A stretch of DNA of 64,000 nucleotides from contig CM041639.1 in assembly GCA_023333625.1 (NCBI GenBank), positions 8,010,952-8,074,951 on the forward strand, in the 5' to 3' direction. Made by a program: the position numbers and the translations under genes. Positions 45,358 through 57,335 of this stretch are shown piece by piece. The notes below the pieces were generated by a model. That model was not told the origin of the DNA. It did not search any database and was given only the letters and a program-made list of their open reading frames with translations. This DNA is from Bothriochloa decipiens (lineage: Eukaryota; Streptophyta; Magnoliopsida; Poales; Poaceae). The first letter of the stretch is position 1, and each line of letters opens with the position of its first letter.

Positions 45358-47089
45358 ACCCTTGTCTTCAACCTCCGTCTCTTCACATATATTTGCCATA
45401 ACACATCGTTGTAACACTTATGAGCTCTGGTCGAGGCCACACCTGCTCAGATCGCAACACCTGCACAGCTCCAAAGAGGCGGCACCCGCCTAGCTCCGGC
45501 GAGGCCATGGGGCACCCACACCCATTTCCCGCGAGGCCACGGGGCCACTCACTCCCTGATCTGGCGAGGCCATGGAACCACAGCGAAGCCAAGGGGCCAC
45601 CCATGCCTGACTCCGGTGAGCTCGTGGGGCCGCCCGTGCCTGCCAAGCTCAGGCGAGGCCAAGGGGCTGCACGCGCCTGGCTCTGGCGAGGCCATGGGGC
45701 TGCCTGTCCCTGCCAAGCTTAGGCGAGGCCGAGCGGCTTCCCACGCCTCGTTTTGGCATGGGGCGCTGTCGCCAGCTTTGGCCATGGCCGAGGCAAGCGC
45801 AATGTGTTACGGCAAATATCGGCGAGGAGATGAATGTTGAAGAAACGGTAGTTTGGACATTACTCTAACCTTCTCTCCTGGAATCTGAGAAATGATTAAA
45901 ATTTGATGCAGTGTGTACGAGCAAATAAAGAACCACGAATTTGTAGTATCTTTTGGCAAATTCTCCGGTTAGCGGTGTGATGTGGCCAATTACATGTTTT
46001 CTCGGTGTCCCGCGACAAAATTTACTGGAAAAATCAACTTGTACAACAACGAACACTATATTATTCCTTCACCTTGCATGCATCAACCACTAGAGTCAAA
46101 TAGGATACTATTTTTTTCTTCCAATGACATGACAATATTTGAATAGAGATAGTCCAAAAGCCGAGTACGCCCTAATTAATAAAGTAGCTAGACTAATTAG
46201 GAGTTGTGTGTTTGTAGTGCTAGTGCTTGCGTTGGCAGGTGTGAGCGGCCCGCGCATGGCTCCGGCGAGGCCAAGTGGCTCCATGCGCCCGGCTCTGGCG
46301 AGGCCTTGGGGCCGCTCGTGCCTGCCAAGCTTAGGCGAGTCCGAGGGGCTCCCCGCGCCCCGTTCTGGCGTGGGGCTGCAGTCCACGCCACTTTCGCAAG
46401 CCCTAGCGACCGCGAGTTCTTGGCCATGGCCGAGGCAAGCGCAATGTGTTACAACAAATATCAGCAAGGAGACGAAGGTTGAAGACAACAGTACGTAGTT
46501 TGGACATTACTCTCACCTTCTCTCTTGGATTCTAAGAAATAGTTAAAATAATTGATGCAGCGTGTATGAGCAAATATAGAACATGCATTTGTAGTATCTT
46601 TTGGTAATTCTCCGGGTTGGCGGTGTGATCTGGCCAATAACATGTTTTCTCAGTGGCCCACGACAAAATTTGCTAGAAAAATCAACTTGTACAATAACAA
46701 ACACAATATTATTCCCTCACCTTGCATGCAACAACCACTAGAGTCAAATAGGATACTATTTTCTTCTTCCAATGACATGACAATATTTGAATAGAGATAT
46801 TCCAAAAGCCTAGTATGCCCAAATTAATAAAGCAGCTAGACTAATGTGGAGTTTTGTGTTTGCAGTGCTAGTGCTTGCGTTGGCGGGCACGGGCAGCCCG
46901 CGCATGGCTCCGGCGAGGCCGAGTGGCTACACGTGCCCGGCTGTGGTGAGGCCATGGGGCCACCCATGCCTGCCAACCTTAGGCGAGTCCGAGGGGCTTC
47001 CCGTGCCTCGTCTGACATGGGGCTGCAATTCACACCGCTGTCACAAACTCTGGCGACCTCAAGGTCTTGTCCATGTCCGTGTCAATGTT

Positions 47090-47577
47090 TACCACTAATA
47101 GCCTGCCACGGGGATGCCTAGGACGGTCTTTTGTTCAGAGGAGCTTTGGCAAATTGCGGAACCTGGCGGTTATGGCAACAAGACGAACGAGACACACGAT
47201 TTTATACTGGTTTGGGCCCTCGAAATTAGTCGAGTAATAACCTTTACATCCATTCGGCGTTAGCCTGTTGCGTGTTATTGATGAGTATTGCACATGATTA
47301 TTGTGGCTTGTGTCTGACTTTTTTACAAGGGGTACCCTCAGGAGCCCTTTATAGTCCCAGGGTCTGCTGCGGGTTCTTTGAATCCTAGTCGGATTACAGG
47401 AACGAGTCCTAAACTAACAGTTTGGTTACTTTACTATTACAATCCGTCTAGGAAAAAAGGAAAACTACATGTAGCCTTGCTCCGTGTCTTGCTCTTGTCA
47501 GGCGGTGGGACCACTGGTTGTGGCCCACCGTCTGTTATCTTCTGTCTATGGGGAACCCGTGATATTCCCCATTGACT
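47090..47577. mobile_element. Foreign segment inserted in one unit of the array, LTR-like
   Basis: The unit beginning near 46848 is interrupted after 47090 and resumes at 'ggccgaggcaagcgcaat' (about 47578). The insert has a phrase typical of grass LTR sequences (ACTGGTTTGGGCCCTCG) and no coding capacity. Exact ends and a target duplication were not resolved, so solo LTR or fragment is a guess. Confidence 0.45.
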
Positions 47578-47913
47578 GGCCGAGGCAAGCGCAATATGTT
47601 ATGGCAAATATCAGCGAGGAGACGAAGGTTGAAGACAACAACACGTAGTTTGGACATTACTCTCACCTTCTCTCATGGAATCCGAGAAGTGATTAAAATA
47701 ATTGATGTGGTGTGAACGAGCAAATAAAGAACCACGAATTGTAGTATCTTTTGGCAAATTCTCCGGTTTGTGGTGTGATCTGGCCAATTACATGTTTTTC
47801 AATGTCCCAAGGCAAAATTTGCTGGAAAAATCAACTTGTACAACAACAAACAATATATTATTCCTTGACTTGCATGCATCAACCACTAGAGTCAAATAGG
47901 ATACTATTTTTTT

Positions 47914-47923
47914 NNNNNNNNNN
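47914..47923. other. Assembly gap (10 N)
   Basis: Ten unknown bases lie inside the tandem array. Comparing the flanks with intact units shows that at least the end of one unit and the first part of the next are missing here, so the true gap is larger than ten bases. Confidence 0.95.
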
Positions 47924-48684
47924 CCGAGGAGCTGCACGTGCCCGGCTCTGGCGAGGCCATGGGGCCACCCGTGCCTGCCAAGCTTAGGCGAGGCCGAGGG
48001 GCTCCTCGCGCCCCGTTCTGGCGTGGGGTTTCAATTCACGCCGTTGTCGCAAGCCCTAGCGACCGCGACTTCTTGGCCATGGTCGAGGCAAGCGCAATGT
48101 GCTACGGCAAATATCAGCGAGGAGACGAAGATTGAAGACAACAGTACGTAGTTTGGACATTACTCTAACCTTCTCTCCTGGAATCTGAGCAATAATTAAA
48201 ATATTAATGCGGTGTTTATGAGCAAATAAAGAACCATGCATTTGTAATATTTTTTGGTAAATTCTCCGGCTTGCGGTCTGATCTAGCCAATAACATGTTT
48301 TCTCAGTGGCCCATGACAAAATTTGCTGGAAAAATCAACTTGTACAACAACAAACAATACATTATTCCTTGACTTTGCATGCATCAACCACTAGAGTCAA
48401 ATAGGATACTATTTTTTTCTTCCAATGACATTACAATATTTGAATAGAAATAGTCCAAAATCCTAGGTACGCCCTAATTAATAAAGCAACTAGACTAATG
48501 GGGAGTTGTGTCTTTGCAGTGCTAGTGCTTGCGTTGGTGGGTGCGAGCGGCCCGTCATGGCTCCGACGAGGCCGAGGAGCTGCACACGCCTGGCTCTGGC
48601 GAGGCCATGGGGCCGCCCATGCCCGCCAAGCTTAGGCGAGGCCGAGGGGCTCCCGCGCCCCGTTCTGGCGTGGGGCTTCAGTTC

Positions 48685-49875
48685 TGTAAGTGCAATCAAG
48701 CCTTGATGTAGGTTTTGGCGTTGATGACCACCGAATTAGGGGACTAATGAGATTTATCGAGATGACAAGCAGGTAATTACCAACATGAGGATGATGTACA
48801 GGTTAGAGGGTCCCCAATTACAAATGGAGGCTATGCTGAACTCAAAGGAGGTTTAAATTCATTTTTGGTTTGAATTTGAGTTTAGAAAAAGCCGTACTAT
48901 CAAGAGGGATCCTAAGATAATTTGTCAAAAGTGTCACCAAATGCTCATATTCTGGAAAACACATTCTCATACCATCACCAAACAGCCACCAAAAGCATAT
49001 TTTATTCTGAGCTGTTTGGAGTGAGGCAGTGCCTCTCTTCAAAAGTGACCGTTGGGCCCAGGCAGGTATTTATATCCTCCTGTCGGCCCAACCCACTTAC
49101 CCCTTCGTCTACCTCGCGACATACTCTTTGCAAACAGCCAGAAGCTCTCTCCCTCCATTGTTGCTCCTCCATCCCCCAAGCTGATCTCTTGATTCCACCA
49201 TCAAATCTTGAGGGAAAAGGCAGCAAACTTCGATTGGAGAGTGGATCTATTGATTGCCACTGTTAAAAGAGAATTTGGTGCACGTTTGGCCAGCGTCCTA
49301 GGGTTTGTTACTCTTGGAGCTTTGCTCCTAGCCGGCTAGGCGTCGCCCTAGAGCTTGCCAACTTGTGTGGCAGCCTAGGGAGGTTTGTAACCTCACATTG
49401 GAGCTAGTGAAATCACCCCTCACTTCAAGAGTTAACTCTCTTGACTTGAGAACGAGGGTAAGGCAAGCCTTTGTGGCAAGCCCAAGCCATTTGTGGCTTC
49501 CTCAACAACGTGGACTTAGGCAAGCCTTGGTGGCGAGCTAAACCACGGGATAAATCATTGTGTCACCGTGTGCTTGTTCTATATTCATCGTATTTCATAT
49601 TGTTGTTGAGGTTATCTTCGTTATTGTACCCGATCTATATGTGTAGACTTACTGCTGTTGGTTTAGGCCTCGATCTGTAGTCTACTTGTGTGCAATAAGG
49701 TAGAAAGTTGGTAAACAAAGTTGTAGTTTTAGTTCCTGCAGAGTTTCAATTCAGTCTATATTTCAGTGTTTAGAAAAGTGAGGCAGTGCCTCACTATATT
49801 GATCTCGGATCGAGTTGAGTTTTTGCATGCCTATTCACCCCCCTCTAGGCCACTTTTATGTCCAGAGATCCTACA
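48685..49875 (+). repeat. 5' LTR of the SIRE/Maximus-type element
   Basis: It starts TGTAAGTGCAATCAAGCC directly after a truncated array unit and ends GATCCTACA. Its partner LTR is not in the window. Confidence 0.88.
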
Positions 49876-49923
49876 AGTGGTATCAGAGCCGCGTTGCTTC
49901 GTATACGCTTCACCGCGTGAAGT

Positions 49924-52759
49924 ATGGACCATGCAAGTGCTTCGAGGGGAGCCGGTGATCCTACAGATGGGGTAAGGGTTGATGATATCAGCAGTGATCT
50001 TTCCATGTCAACAGCAAGTGATGGAAAGACCACTGATCCTGAGAAGAGAAGAAGAAGAAAAGAGAAACAAGAAGCTAGACAGAAAAGAAAAGAGCAACAG
50101 CTGCTAGAAGAAAAGAGAGGTAGAAAAGAAGCACGAAGAATCATAAGAGAGCAAAGAGCTGAAAGAAGAACAGCAAGAGCAAAAGCCATAGAAGAAGAAA
50201 AGAAAAGGCAGAAGGTTGAGTATGATGTGTAATCTAGTGAGCTCTCTAGTAGCTCAGATGATGGTGATGATGATGTATCATATCATGCCTCCAAGAGCAG
50301 CAAGAAAGAGAAGAGCAAGGGCAAGAAGAAGGATAGCAAGGACAAGGGCAGCAACAACAACAAGAAATATGCAGCCATATCCTTTAACTATTCTTATTTG
50401 TCTAACTATGATCGTAAATCTTTTATCAATGTGCCCGCGGGGAAGTTGCCTCATTTCGATGGGACCAACTGTGCCAAGTGGAAGCATTTGATGAGAGCTT
50501 ACCTTGGTGGTATTCATCCAGGTCTTTGGGAGGCTGTGGAGAGTGGATTTCAGCCACCAGAAGATTCCAAGAATCCAACAAAACGAAGAGCTCATGGCTG
50601 TCCAACTCAACAACCAAGCCACAAGCATACTTCTTAGTACACTTGATGGAAATGAGTACAACCGTGTGATGAATGTCAATGTGGCAAAGCAGATTTGGGA
50701 TACTTTGATCCTTGCACATGAAGGTGTTAACAAAGTAAGAAAGGCCAAGATTGATTTGTTGATGGCAAAGCTCAATAGGTTTGTGATAAATGAAGGAGAA
50801 GGTGCACAAGAGATGTTTGATAGGTTGATGATCCTTGTTGGGGAGATTAGAGGCTATGGATGTGAGGAGCTTGTTGGAGGCCTATTCTCCAAGAAATGAG
50901 ACTGTGTTCACCTTGATTAGAGATAAGAAGAGGTTTGAGCACTTCACTCCAAATGATGTGCTTGGAAGATTGTTGACATTTGATATGCAAAAGGAAGAAG
51001 CAAATGAAAGAAAAAGACTTGGTGAGCTGCAAGCCAAGCTTGATGTTTGAAGATCAAGGAAGTAGCTCTCAAGGCCAATAAGTCCAGCAAATATGGCTGC
51101 TCAAGCAAGCAAAAATGCAGCAAGCAAACATCAGCAAGTCAGCCCAAAGAAGTCAAGCAAATTCCTCAAAACAATGATACAAGTTCATCCTCAAGTGAAG
51201 ATGAAGATGACGGGGCTGATTACAAGAAAATAGATGACATATTTTTGTTCATAAAAGAATTCAGCAAGGGAATAAAAAAGAACAGATACAAACTAGTGCA
51301 AAGAAGATTCCCAAACAAGAAGAAGAGAACTTGTTTCAGATGCGGTAGCACCGAGCACTTTATAGCTGATTGTCCTCATGATGCAAAAGATGGCAAACAA
51401 AAGAAGGACAAGAAGGGCAGCAAGCATGATGGAAAGAGAAGGTACAAGAACATGGGAGAAGCTCACATTGGGCATGAGTGGGACTCAACTAAAGAGTCAA
51501 GTGATGTGGATGAGAAGATTGCAACAGTAGCTATTCAAAAGCCATCCTCCACACCAAGACTCTTCAACAACATGTCCGATGATGATGACACCTCCCACAT
51601 TTGCCTTATGGGTAAGCATGAGAAGGTAAAACCCAAAATAAAATCTCCTTCTCCACCTCCTAGTGATGCCTCTAGTAGTGAACTTAGTGAGTCTAGTGAT
51701 GAAGAGTCTAGAAATGTTAAAGAATATGATAAATTGACTAGAAATCTTGATCCTACAACCAAACTCTTCATCACTACACTAATGGAAGAATTAGAAAGTG
51801 TCAAAGCTGAGCTTGCTGAGAGAGATGATGTTCTTGAATGAACTAAAAAGTTATATATCAGCAGCGATGAAGCTCTTGAGTTAGAGAAAATTGAGGTTAA
51901 CTCTTTGAAGAAAGCTCTAAGCAATCAACAATGAGAATATGCTATCACAAGGAAGGCTAATATTGTCCTCAATAACAAGTACTGTGTCTTAGTGGAAAAG
52001 CACAACAAACTTGAGGAACAATATAGTCTTCTTTGGGAGAGCACCTCACAGCCCTCTAAAACAAAAGACACTTCTAATGCTTCCACTAGTGAAGTTTGTG
52101 GAAAATGCTATAATGTTGATATGAATGTCTATTCCACTAACCTTGCAAATATGGAGGCTATGAGAAAGGAGATTGCTAGACTCAATGCTATGATAGGTGC
52201 AAAGGCCAAAGAAAGCAAGAAAGCGGCTAGTGGCAAAACTGAACAACCAAGGAAGCCACAATACAAAGATGGGAGAAATCCTCGAATCAAAGATGGGCTT
52301 GGACACACTCATGGAGGTAAAACAAATGGAAGAAAGGTAATCAATGGATATGGGTGTGTTCAGTTCATGAGCAAGGGTTTTAGAGGTATAGAGAGGTCTG
52401 CATAGTAGGTGGCGCACAGCTAGGCCCGAGATGCATCTGTCAAGAGAGGCATTGCCTCTGTGAAGGGAGGCAGTGCCCCTCCCCACAGCAAAGGAAAGAC
52501 CATCTCCAGTTCTCTTGCTCAGAACCAGCCCACTAAGAAAGCTTCTCAAGTAAAGCAGGTTGCTCAGAACACAAAGAAAGCAAGTGAAGAAACTCCCAAT
52601 ATAAAAGTTTATCAACCAAAGGCAAAACAAATGTATCAAATGTTGAATTCTAACTTTGTTTTGCAGCACAACAGCAAAGGGAAAGTGTGTGCCATATTTG
52701 TTGGAAATGGTCGAAATGCTTTTCGTAATACTTCCATTTGGGTTCCTAAAGTATTGTAA
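49924..52759 (+). pseudogene. SIRE-type gag, multiply broken
   Basis: The N-terminal part is Lys/Arg/Glu-rich (49924-50232) and ends at TAA. The capsid follows in changing frames: GKLPHFDGTNCAKWKHLM, then QIWDTLILAHEGV and FDRLMILVGEIRGYG. The zinc knuckle is intact (CFRCGSTEHFIADC, near 51335). A long acidic and coiled-coil tail (51047-52405) has several stops, consistent with the large Gag of this clade. Confidence 0.85.
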
Positions 52760-52779
52760 CTAACATGCAAGGCCCCAAG

Positions 52780-54440
52780 GTTGTTGGGGGGCCTAAATCT
52801 AGGAACTAAACTTGTGTTGCAGGCATACTCCTCCGGTGGGTCAAGTTGGGTGCTTGACAACGGCTGTACAAATCATATGACCGGAGAGAAGAGTATGTTC
52901 TCATCATACGCCCCAACTACAGATTGTAGTGACAACATTACTTTTGGTGATAACTCTAAAGGGGGAGTTATTGGTCTTGGTAAAGTTGCTATAACTCATG
53001 AACATTCAATCTCTAATGTTTTACATGTTGACTCAGTGAAGTACAACCTGTTGTCCGTTCTCAATTATGTGAGATGGGTTACAATTGTCTCTTCACTGAT
53101 GCGGATGTGGAAGTCTTTAGGAGAGTGGATTCCTCTATTGTCTTTACGGGCAAACTCAAGAACAAGCTGTACTTAGTTGATTTTAGCAAAAGTAAAGCTA
53201 AGCTTGAGACCTGTTTAGTGGCAAAATCTAGCATGGGCTGGTTCTGGTATCGTCGTTTAGCTCATGTTGGGATGAGGAACTTGGCCAAACTCCAAAAAGA
53301 CAACCACATCCTTGGACTAACGAATGTTCAGTTTGAAAAAGACAGGATATGCAGCGCTTGCCAAGCTGGAAAGCAAGTAGGCGTACCTCACCCACCGAAG
53401 AGCATCATGACTACCACTCAACCTTTGGAGTTGATACATATGGACCTCTTTGGACCGGTTGCCTACCTCAGCCTCGGGGGTGACAAATATGGTTTAGTAA
53501 TTGTTGATGACTATTCTCGTTTCACTTGGGTATTCTTCGTTTATGATAAGTGCCAGGTACAAGATAAGGTGAAAATCTTCATCAGAAGAGCACAAAGGGA
53601 ATTTGGTCTCCCTGTCAAGAAAGTAAGAAGTGATAACAGAACTGAATTCAAGAATACTCAAGTTAAAGAATTTCTTGATGAAGAAGGCATCAAGCATGAG
53701 TTTTCAGCTCCATACACCCCTGAGCAAAATGGTGTAGTAGAGAGGAAGAACAGGACACCTATTGATATGGCAAGAACAATGCTTGATGAGTACAAGACGT
53801 CAGACCTCTTTTGGAGTGACGCTGTCAAGACCGCTTGTCATGCCATCAACCACCTCTACTTACACAAGAAACTCAATAAGACTTCATATGAGCTTCTCAC
53901 CGGTAACAAACCAAAGGTGTCTTACATTAGAGTATTTGGGTGCAAGTGTTTCATATTTAGCAAAAGGCCCAAAAGCTCTAAGTTTACATCTAAAGTTGAT
54001 GAAGGCATTCTTATTGGTTATGGATCAAATGAGCATGCCTACCGTGTCTTCATTAAAACCTTGGGTAGAACTGAGGTCACGGTAGATGTGACATTTGATG
54101 AATCTAATGGCTCTCAAGTAGAGCAAGTTGATGCAAGTGTTGTAGGAAAGGAGGATCCACCTTGTAAGGCAATCAAGCAAATGGCGATTGGCGATGTTAG
54201 GCCACGAGAAGATCAAGAAAATGAAGATGAAGATCCTCTAGTTGTTGCTGCACAAATTTCCGCTGACAAACTCCAATCGAAGGTGCAGCACACACATGCT
54301 GGAAACCAGCAGGGAGGCAGTGCCTCACCTGAGGGGGGCAGTGCCGCCCCCTCCACCTCAGCAGCAGCTTCTCCAACTCCTGCATCACCACCTAGAGGGC
54401 TCAACTTGGATCTTGAAACATCCTCAATTTTCCACGAAGG
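52780..54440 (+). pseudogene. SIRE-type protease and integrase
   Basis: The protease reads WVLDNGCTNHMTG, with Asn replacing the Ser of the usual D-S-G. The frame shifts near 53080. The integrase frame (53074 onward) has pre-integrase WYRRLAHVGMRNLAKLQ and the zinc-binding CSACQAGKQ. The catalytic acidic residues are kept in HMDLFGP, VRSDNRTEF and PEQNGVVERKN. The frame ends at 54477 in sequence that is no longer copia. Confidence 0.88.
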
Positions 54441-57335
54441 AAAAATACACAGAATGGCGGATAATATAATAGTTTGAAGCATCAAACCATCTCATTATCT
54501 CGCAATAGTCGATACAGGATCCATACATCGTACAAAAGATTACAATTAGGGGGAATTACATAAATAATTCATCGCCACATTGGCGGAATCATCAGAGTAG
54601 CAGCAGCCTCTGGAACAGCTGCAAAAGGCGGAAGTATAATAAAATCTCCAAAAAGAAGCCTGAGCGTAGGAACGAGACGTCTACTCCTCCTCATCGTCAT
54701 AGTCGTAGTCGGGTTCACCTGCCAAATAATTTTCAGTACGGTTTGTACTGGCCACATCTCCCACCCTATGCTTTGCTTTTGCTATGTAGTATTTGGTGGG
54801 ATGCAAGGATATAATCAAATCGACCTAATATGTGGCTATAGTTTCCTATGCAAACAGTGACCAATATTATATAATATAATTCATCAAATTTTAATCCATC
54901 TCAACCACACATCCAAACCCATTCCATCACCATCACACACATCTCACCCTCTCGCACTCAGTCGACAGGTCCAACTCCCTCTCGGAGCCTGTCTCAGCGG
55001 CTCACAGCCGGAAGGGTAACACCAGGGGGAGAAATAGAAGGACTCCTCTCACTACTCCCGAGAAGCGTGGGTCTTAGGAAAGAGCCATACCAGTGGCCCA
55101 CGGACTATATATAGATTCATAAACTCTGCAGAGCGTGTACTCCCGTAACCACAAGATCACTATCATCGGCGGTGCCCCGCCTAAGCTGATTCCGGCTGCT
55201 TTCTAACCGGTGCGATGCCACCCTACCACTCAGTACTGGGACATCCCGGATAGGTACCACCGACACACTGAGACTGTGAGACATAGTACCGGGCCCCCAT
55301 GGTCACTATGCTGTCTAAGGAGGGTGTGGGTCTCCACGCCCGTACCTCCCGACACTTTCTGCTAACAACCTAGTAGTAGTGGCACCGTCCTAGCTAGTCA
55401 GACATCCGTCTCCCGCCCATTCAAGAGCGAGTGGTGAGCACGTAAGTCCCAAGGTTCCGGTCCTCAAGAGATATCAGGTCCTAGGGGGATCAGACAGGAT
55501 TATCTTCTCTTTTGGGACTACAACAGTCCGTGCTACAACAGCACCTCCTTCCCGGGGCTTCGCTCCACGAAGGTTCTCACCCCCGAGATCTCCTTATGCA
55601 TCACAATGTGCCCGCCACAAGCACCTCACACGGGAATGCCCAGAACACATTCCCCGGCAAGACTCGCCCACATGGCTCGTCGTAGAATCCTGTCCGATCG
55701 ACTCAACCCTCACCACACACCCAAGACGCACGCAGCACTCTCCCCGAGTAAAGTGGCACCACGTGCCTTAACCATATAACCATGCTCTCCACCACGCATC
55801 ATTATCACACAGATATAAGCGTAGTAGAAGTAAAGCATCATAGATAAAATAAGCAAGCGTCTAGCCTATCAGCAGGTATGCAGGAGTAAGGTTGCGACAA
55901 GGTAAAGGCTCATCAAGCAGTTCTATCATGCAACCTATCATCAGGTGATATTCATAATTGAGCACTAGCAACTAGATATTATGCCATGCGTAATAGGATC
56001 TACGAGGTTGGGTGGGGTGTGGCACCTGTGAAGTCGTCACCGAGCTCCTCCTCGTACTCGTAGTCGTCCTCCTCAAGCTGATCCTCCTCTGAAACGAGAC
56101 ATAATAGCCGCGTTAGCGGCTCCTATAGAGTCAACACAAAGAAGCAATAAAATTCAATAACTCCAAATGCACTCATACACAAGCCTATGACGTAGAGCTT
56201 ATTTTTATGAAAATTTGGACACTTGGTTCATATTTTTCAGAGTTCGTATGAAGAAGTTATGGATTTTCGAAGTTTATTCTATTTTCGGAAAAAGAAAAAG
56301 GGCAGATTAACCTGGTGCTGACACGTGGCAGCTCCTGATTGGGCCATGTGGCGCGCAGGAACAGTGCAGCTGGGGTGTGCTGACGTCATGCTGACATCAG
56401 CGCTGACGGGACCCAGTCAGCGGCTGACAGGTGGGATCCACGGTCTGGTCACTGACAGGTGGGGCCAGGTCAACGGTCAACGTTGACAGGTCTCGTCTGG
56501 GCCTCGAAAGGACAGGGCTGGATCTGGGTCAAGTTAGGTCGGCACTGTACACTCGAGGTGGGGCGGTCCGGGCGACTCCTTGAGGACGGAGCTCGCTCGG
56601 GCGAACGGGCTGGCCTCGAGAACGAAGCCTCGCCCGGCGAACGGGCATGCCCTCGAAGACGGACTTGTTCGCACGAAAGGGGCAGCCCTCGAGAACTGTG
56701 CGCCCCTCGAGACTTGACCATCTGGCCTCGAGCCAGGACCTCGACTCGGGCAGGACCTCGACTCCGTCGGTCGGACCCTCGACTCGTCGGGTGAACCCTC
56801 GACTCCGTCGGGCGGACCCTCGACCTCGTCGGGCGGACCCTCGACCTCGTCGGGCGGACCCTCGACTCGTCGGTCGGACCCTCGACTCGTCGGTCGGACC
56901 CTCGACCTCGTCGGGCGGACCCTCGACCTCGTCGGTCGGACCCTCGACTCGTCGGTCGGACCCTCGACTTCGTCGGGCGGACCCTCGACCTCGTCGGGCG
57001 GACCCTCGACGAATGTCGGAGCATTAGCTGAGCTACGTGGCTGGTCGGCTAGGTGCTCTAACTCGGGGAAATCGACCCTCAGGCCGGTGGCGGCCAGCGA
57101 GGCGCGGCGGCGAGGCTAAATTCGCCGGCGAAGCCGGGCATTGGTCTCCATCCTCCTTCTTGCCCTTCGATTGGAGAAGCTGGGATCTCCATGAGCTAGC
57201 TACCGGGGCTAGTCGAGGCACGGCGGGGCGTGCGCGGCTCGGCGGCCACGGCGGACGCTCCGGCGGCCAGAGTCCAGGGAGGCCGGAGCTGCAAAAGTGC
57301 GTGGCTCCAACTGTGGCCCGTGCCGGCTCCAAGAG
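54441..57335 (-). mobile_element. Long gypsy-type LTR fragment (outer)
   Basis: This non-coding stretch shares layout with the LTR at 57336-61505: AT-rich start, middle section with short GC-rich blocks, a Glu-codon-like 'ctcctc' run, then a very GC-rich end. The right side is cut exactly where the inner LTR begins. Orientation is inferred from that resemblance. The left boundary is approximate. Open frames within it are shadows. Confidence 0.55.
56753..57013. repeat. Minisatellite, 20-21 bp unit, about 13 copies
   Basis: Units alternate between gaccctcgactcgtcggtcg (20 bp) and forms with an extra base (cctcgtcgggcg). A longer open frame on each strand across the block is a product of the repeat. 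Confidence 0.93.

Larger units (their letters stand above)
45358..48684. repeat. Tandem array of about 640-bp GC-rich/AT-rich units
   Basis: Each unit has a GC-rich block (repeated 'gcgaggcc' and 'ccaagcttaggcgag' motifs), then GGCAAATATCAGCGAGGAGA, then an AT-rich part with CCACTAGAGTCAAATAGGAT, ending before the anchor AGTGCTAGTGCTTGCGTTGG. Anchors are near 46217, 46865 and 48518. Parts of five units can be followed. The first (45432-45850) has an inverted copy of its end motif at 45358-45415. Open frames in the GC-rich blocks appear on both strands and are not credible genes. The repeat type is unknown to me. Confidence 0.75.
48685..54440 (+). mobile_element. SIRE/Maximus-type Ty1-copia element, 5' part only
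   Basis: A 1191-bp LTR (48685-49875, TGTAAG...TACA) is followed by an exact initiator-Met primer site TGGTATCAGAGC at 49878-49889. Gag, protease and integrase follow in copia order on plus. RT, RNase H and the 3' LTR are absent. The sequence changes to gypsy LTR material near 54440, so the 3' part was lost or lies beyond the nested insertions. Confidence 0.9.

Noticed and set aside
49878..49889. Possible tRNA gene part (TGGTATCAGAGC)
   Set aside because: It is the primer-binding site right after an LTR end, not a tRNA gene.
56470..57027. Arg/Ser/Pro-rich open frames on both strands
   Set aside because: They are translations of a minisatellite whose unit length varies between 20 and 21 bp.
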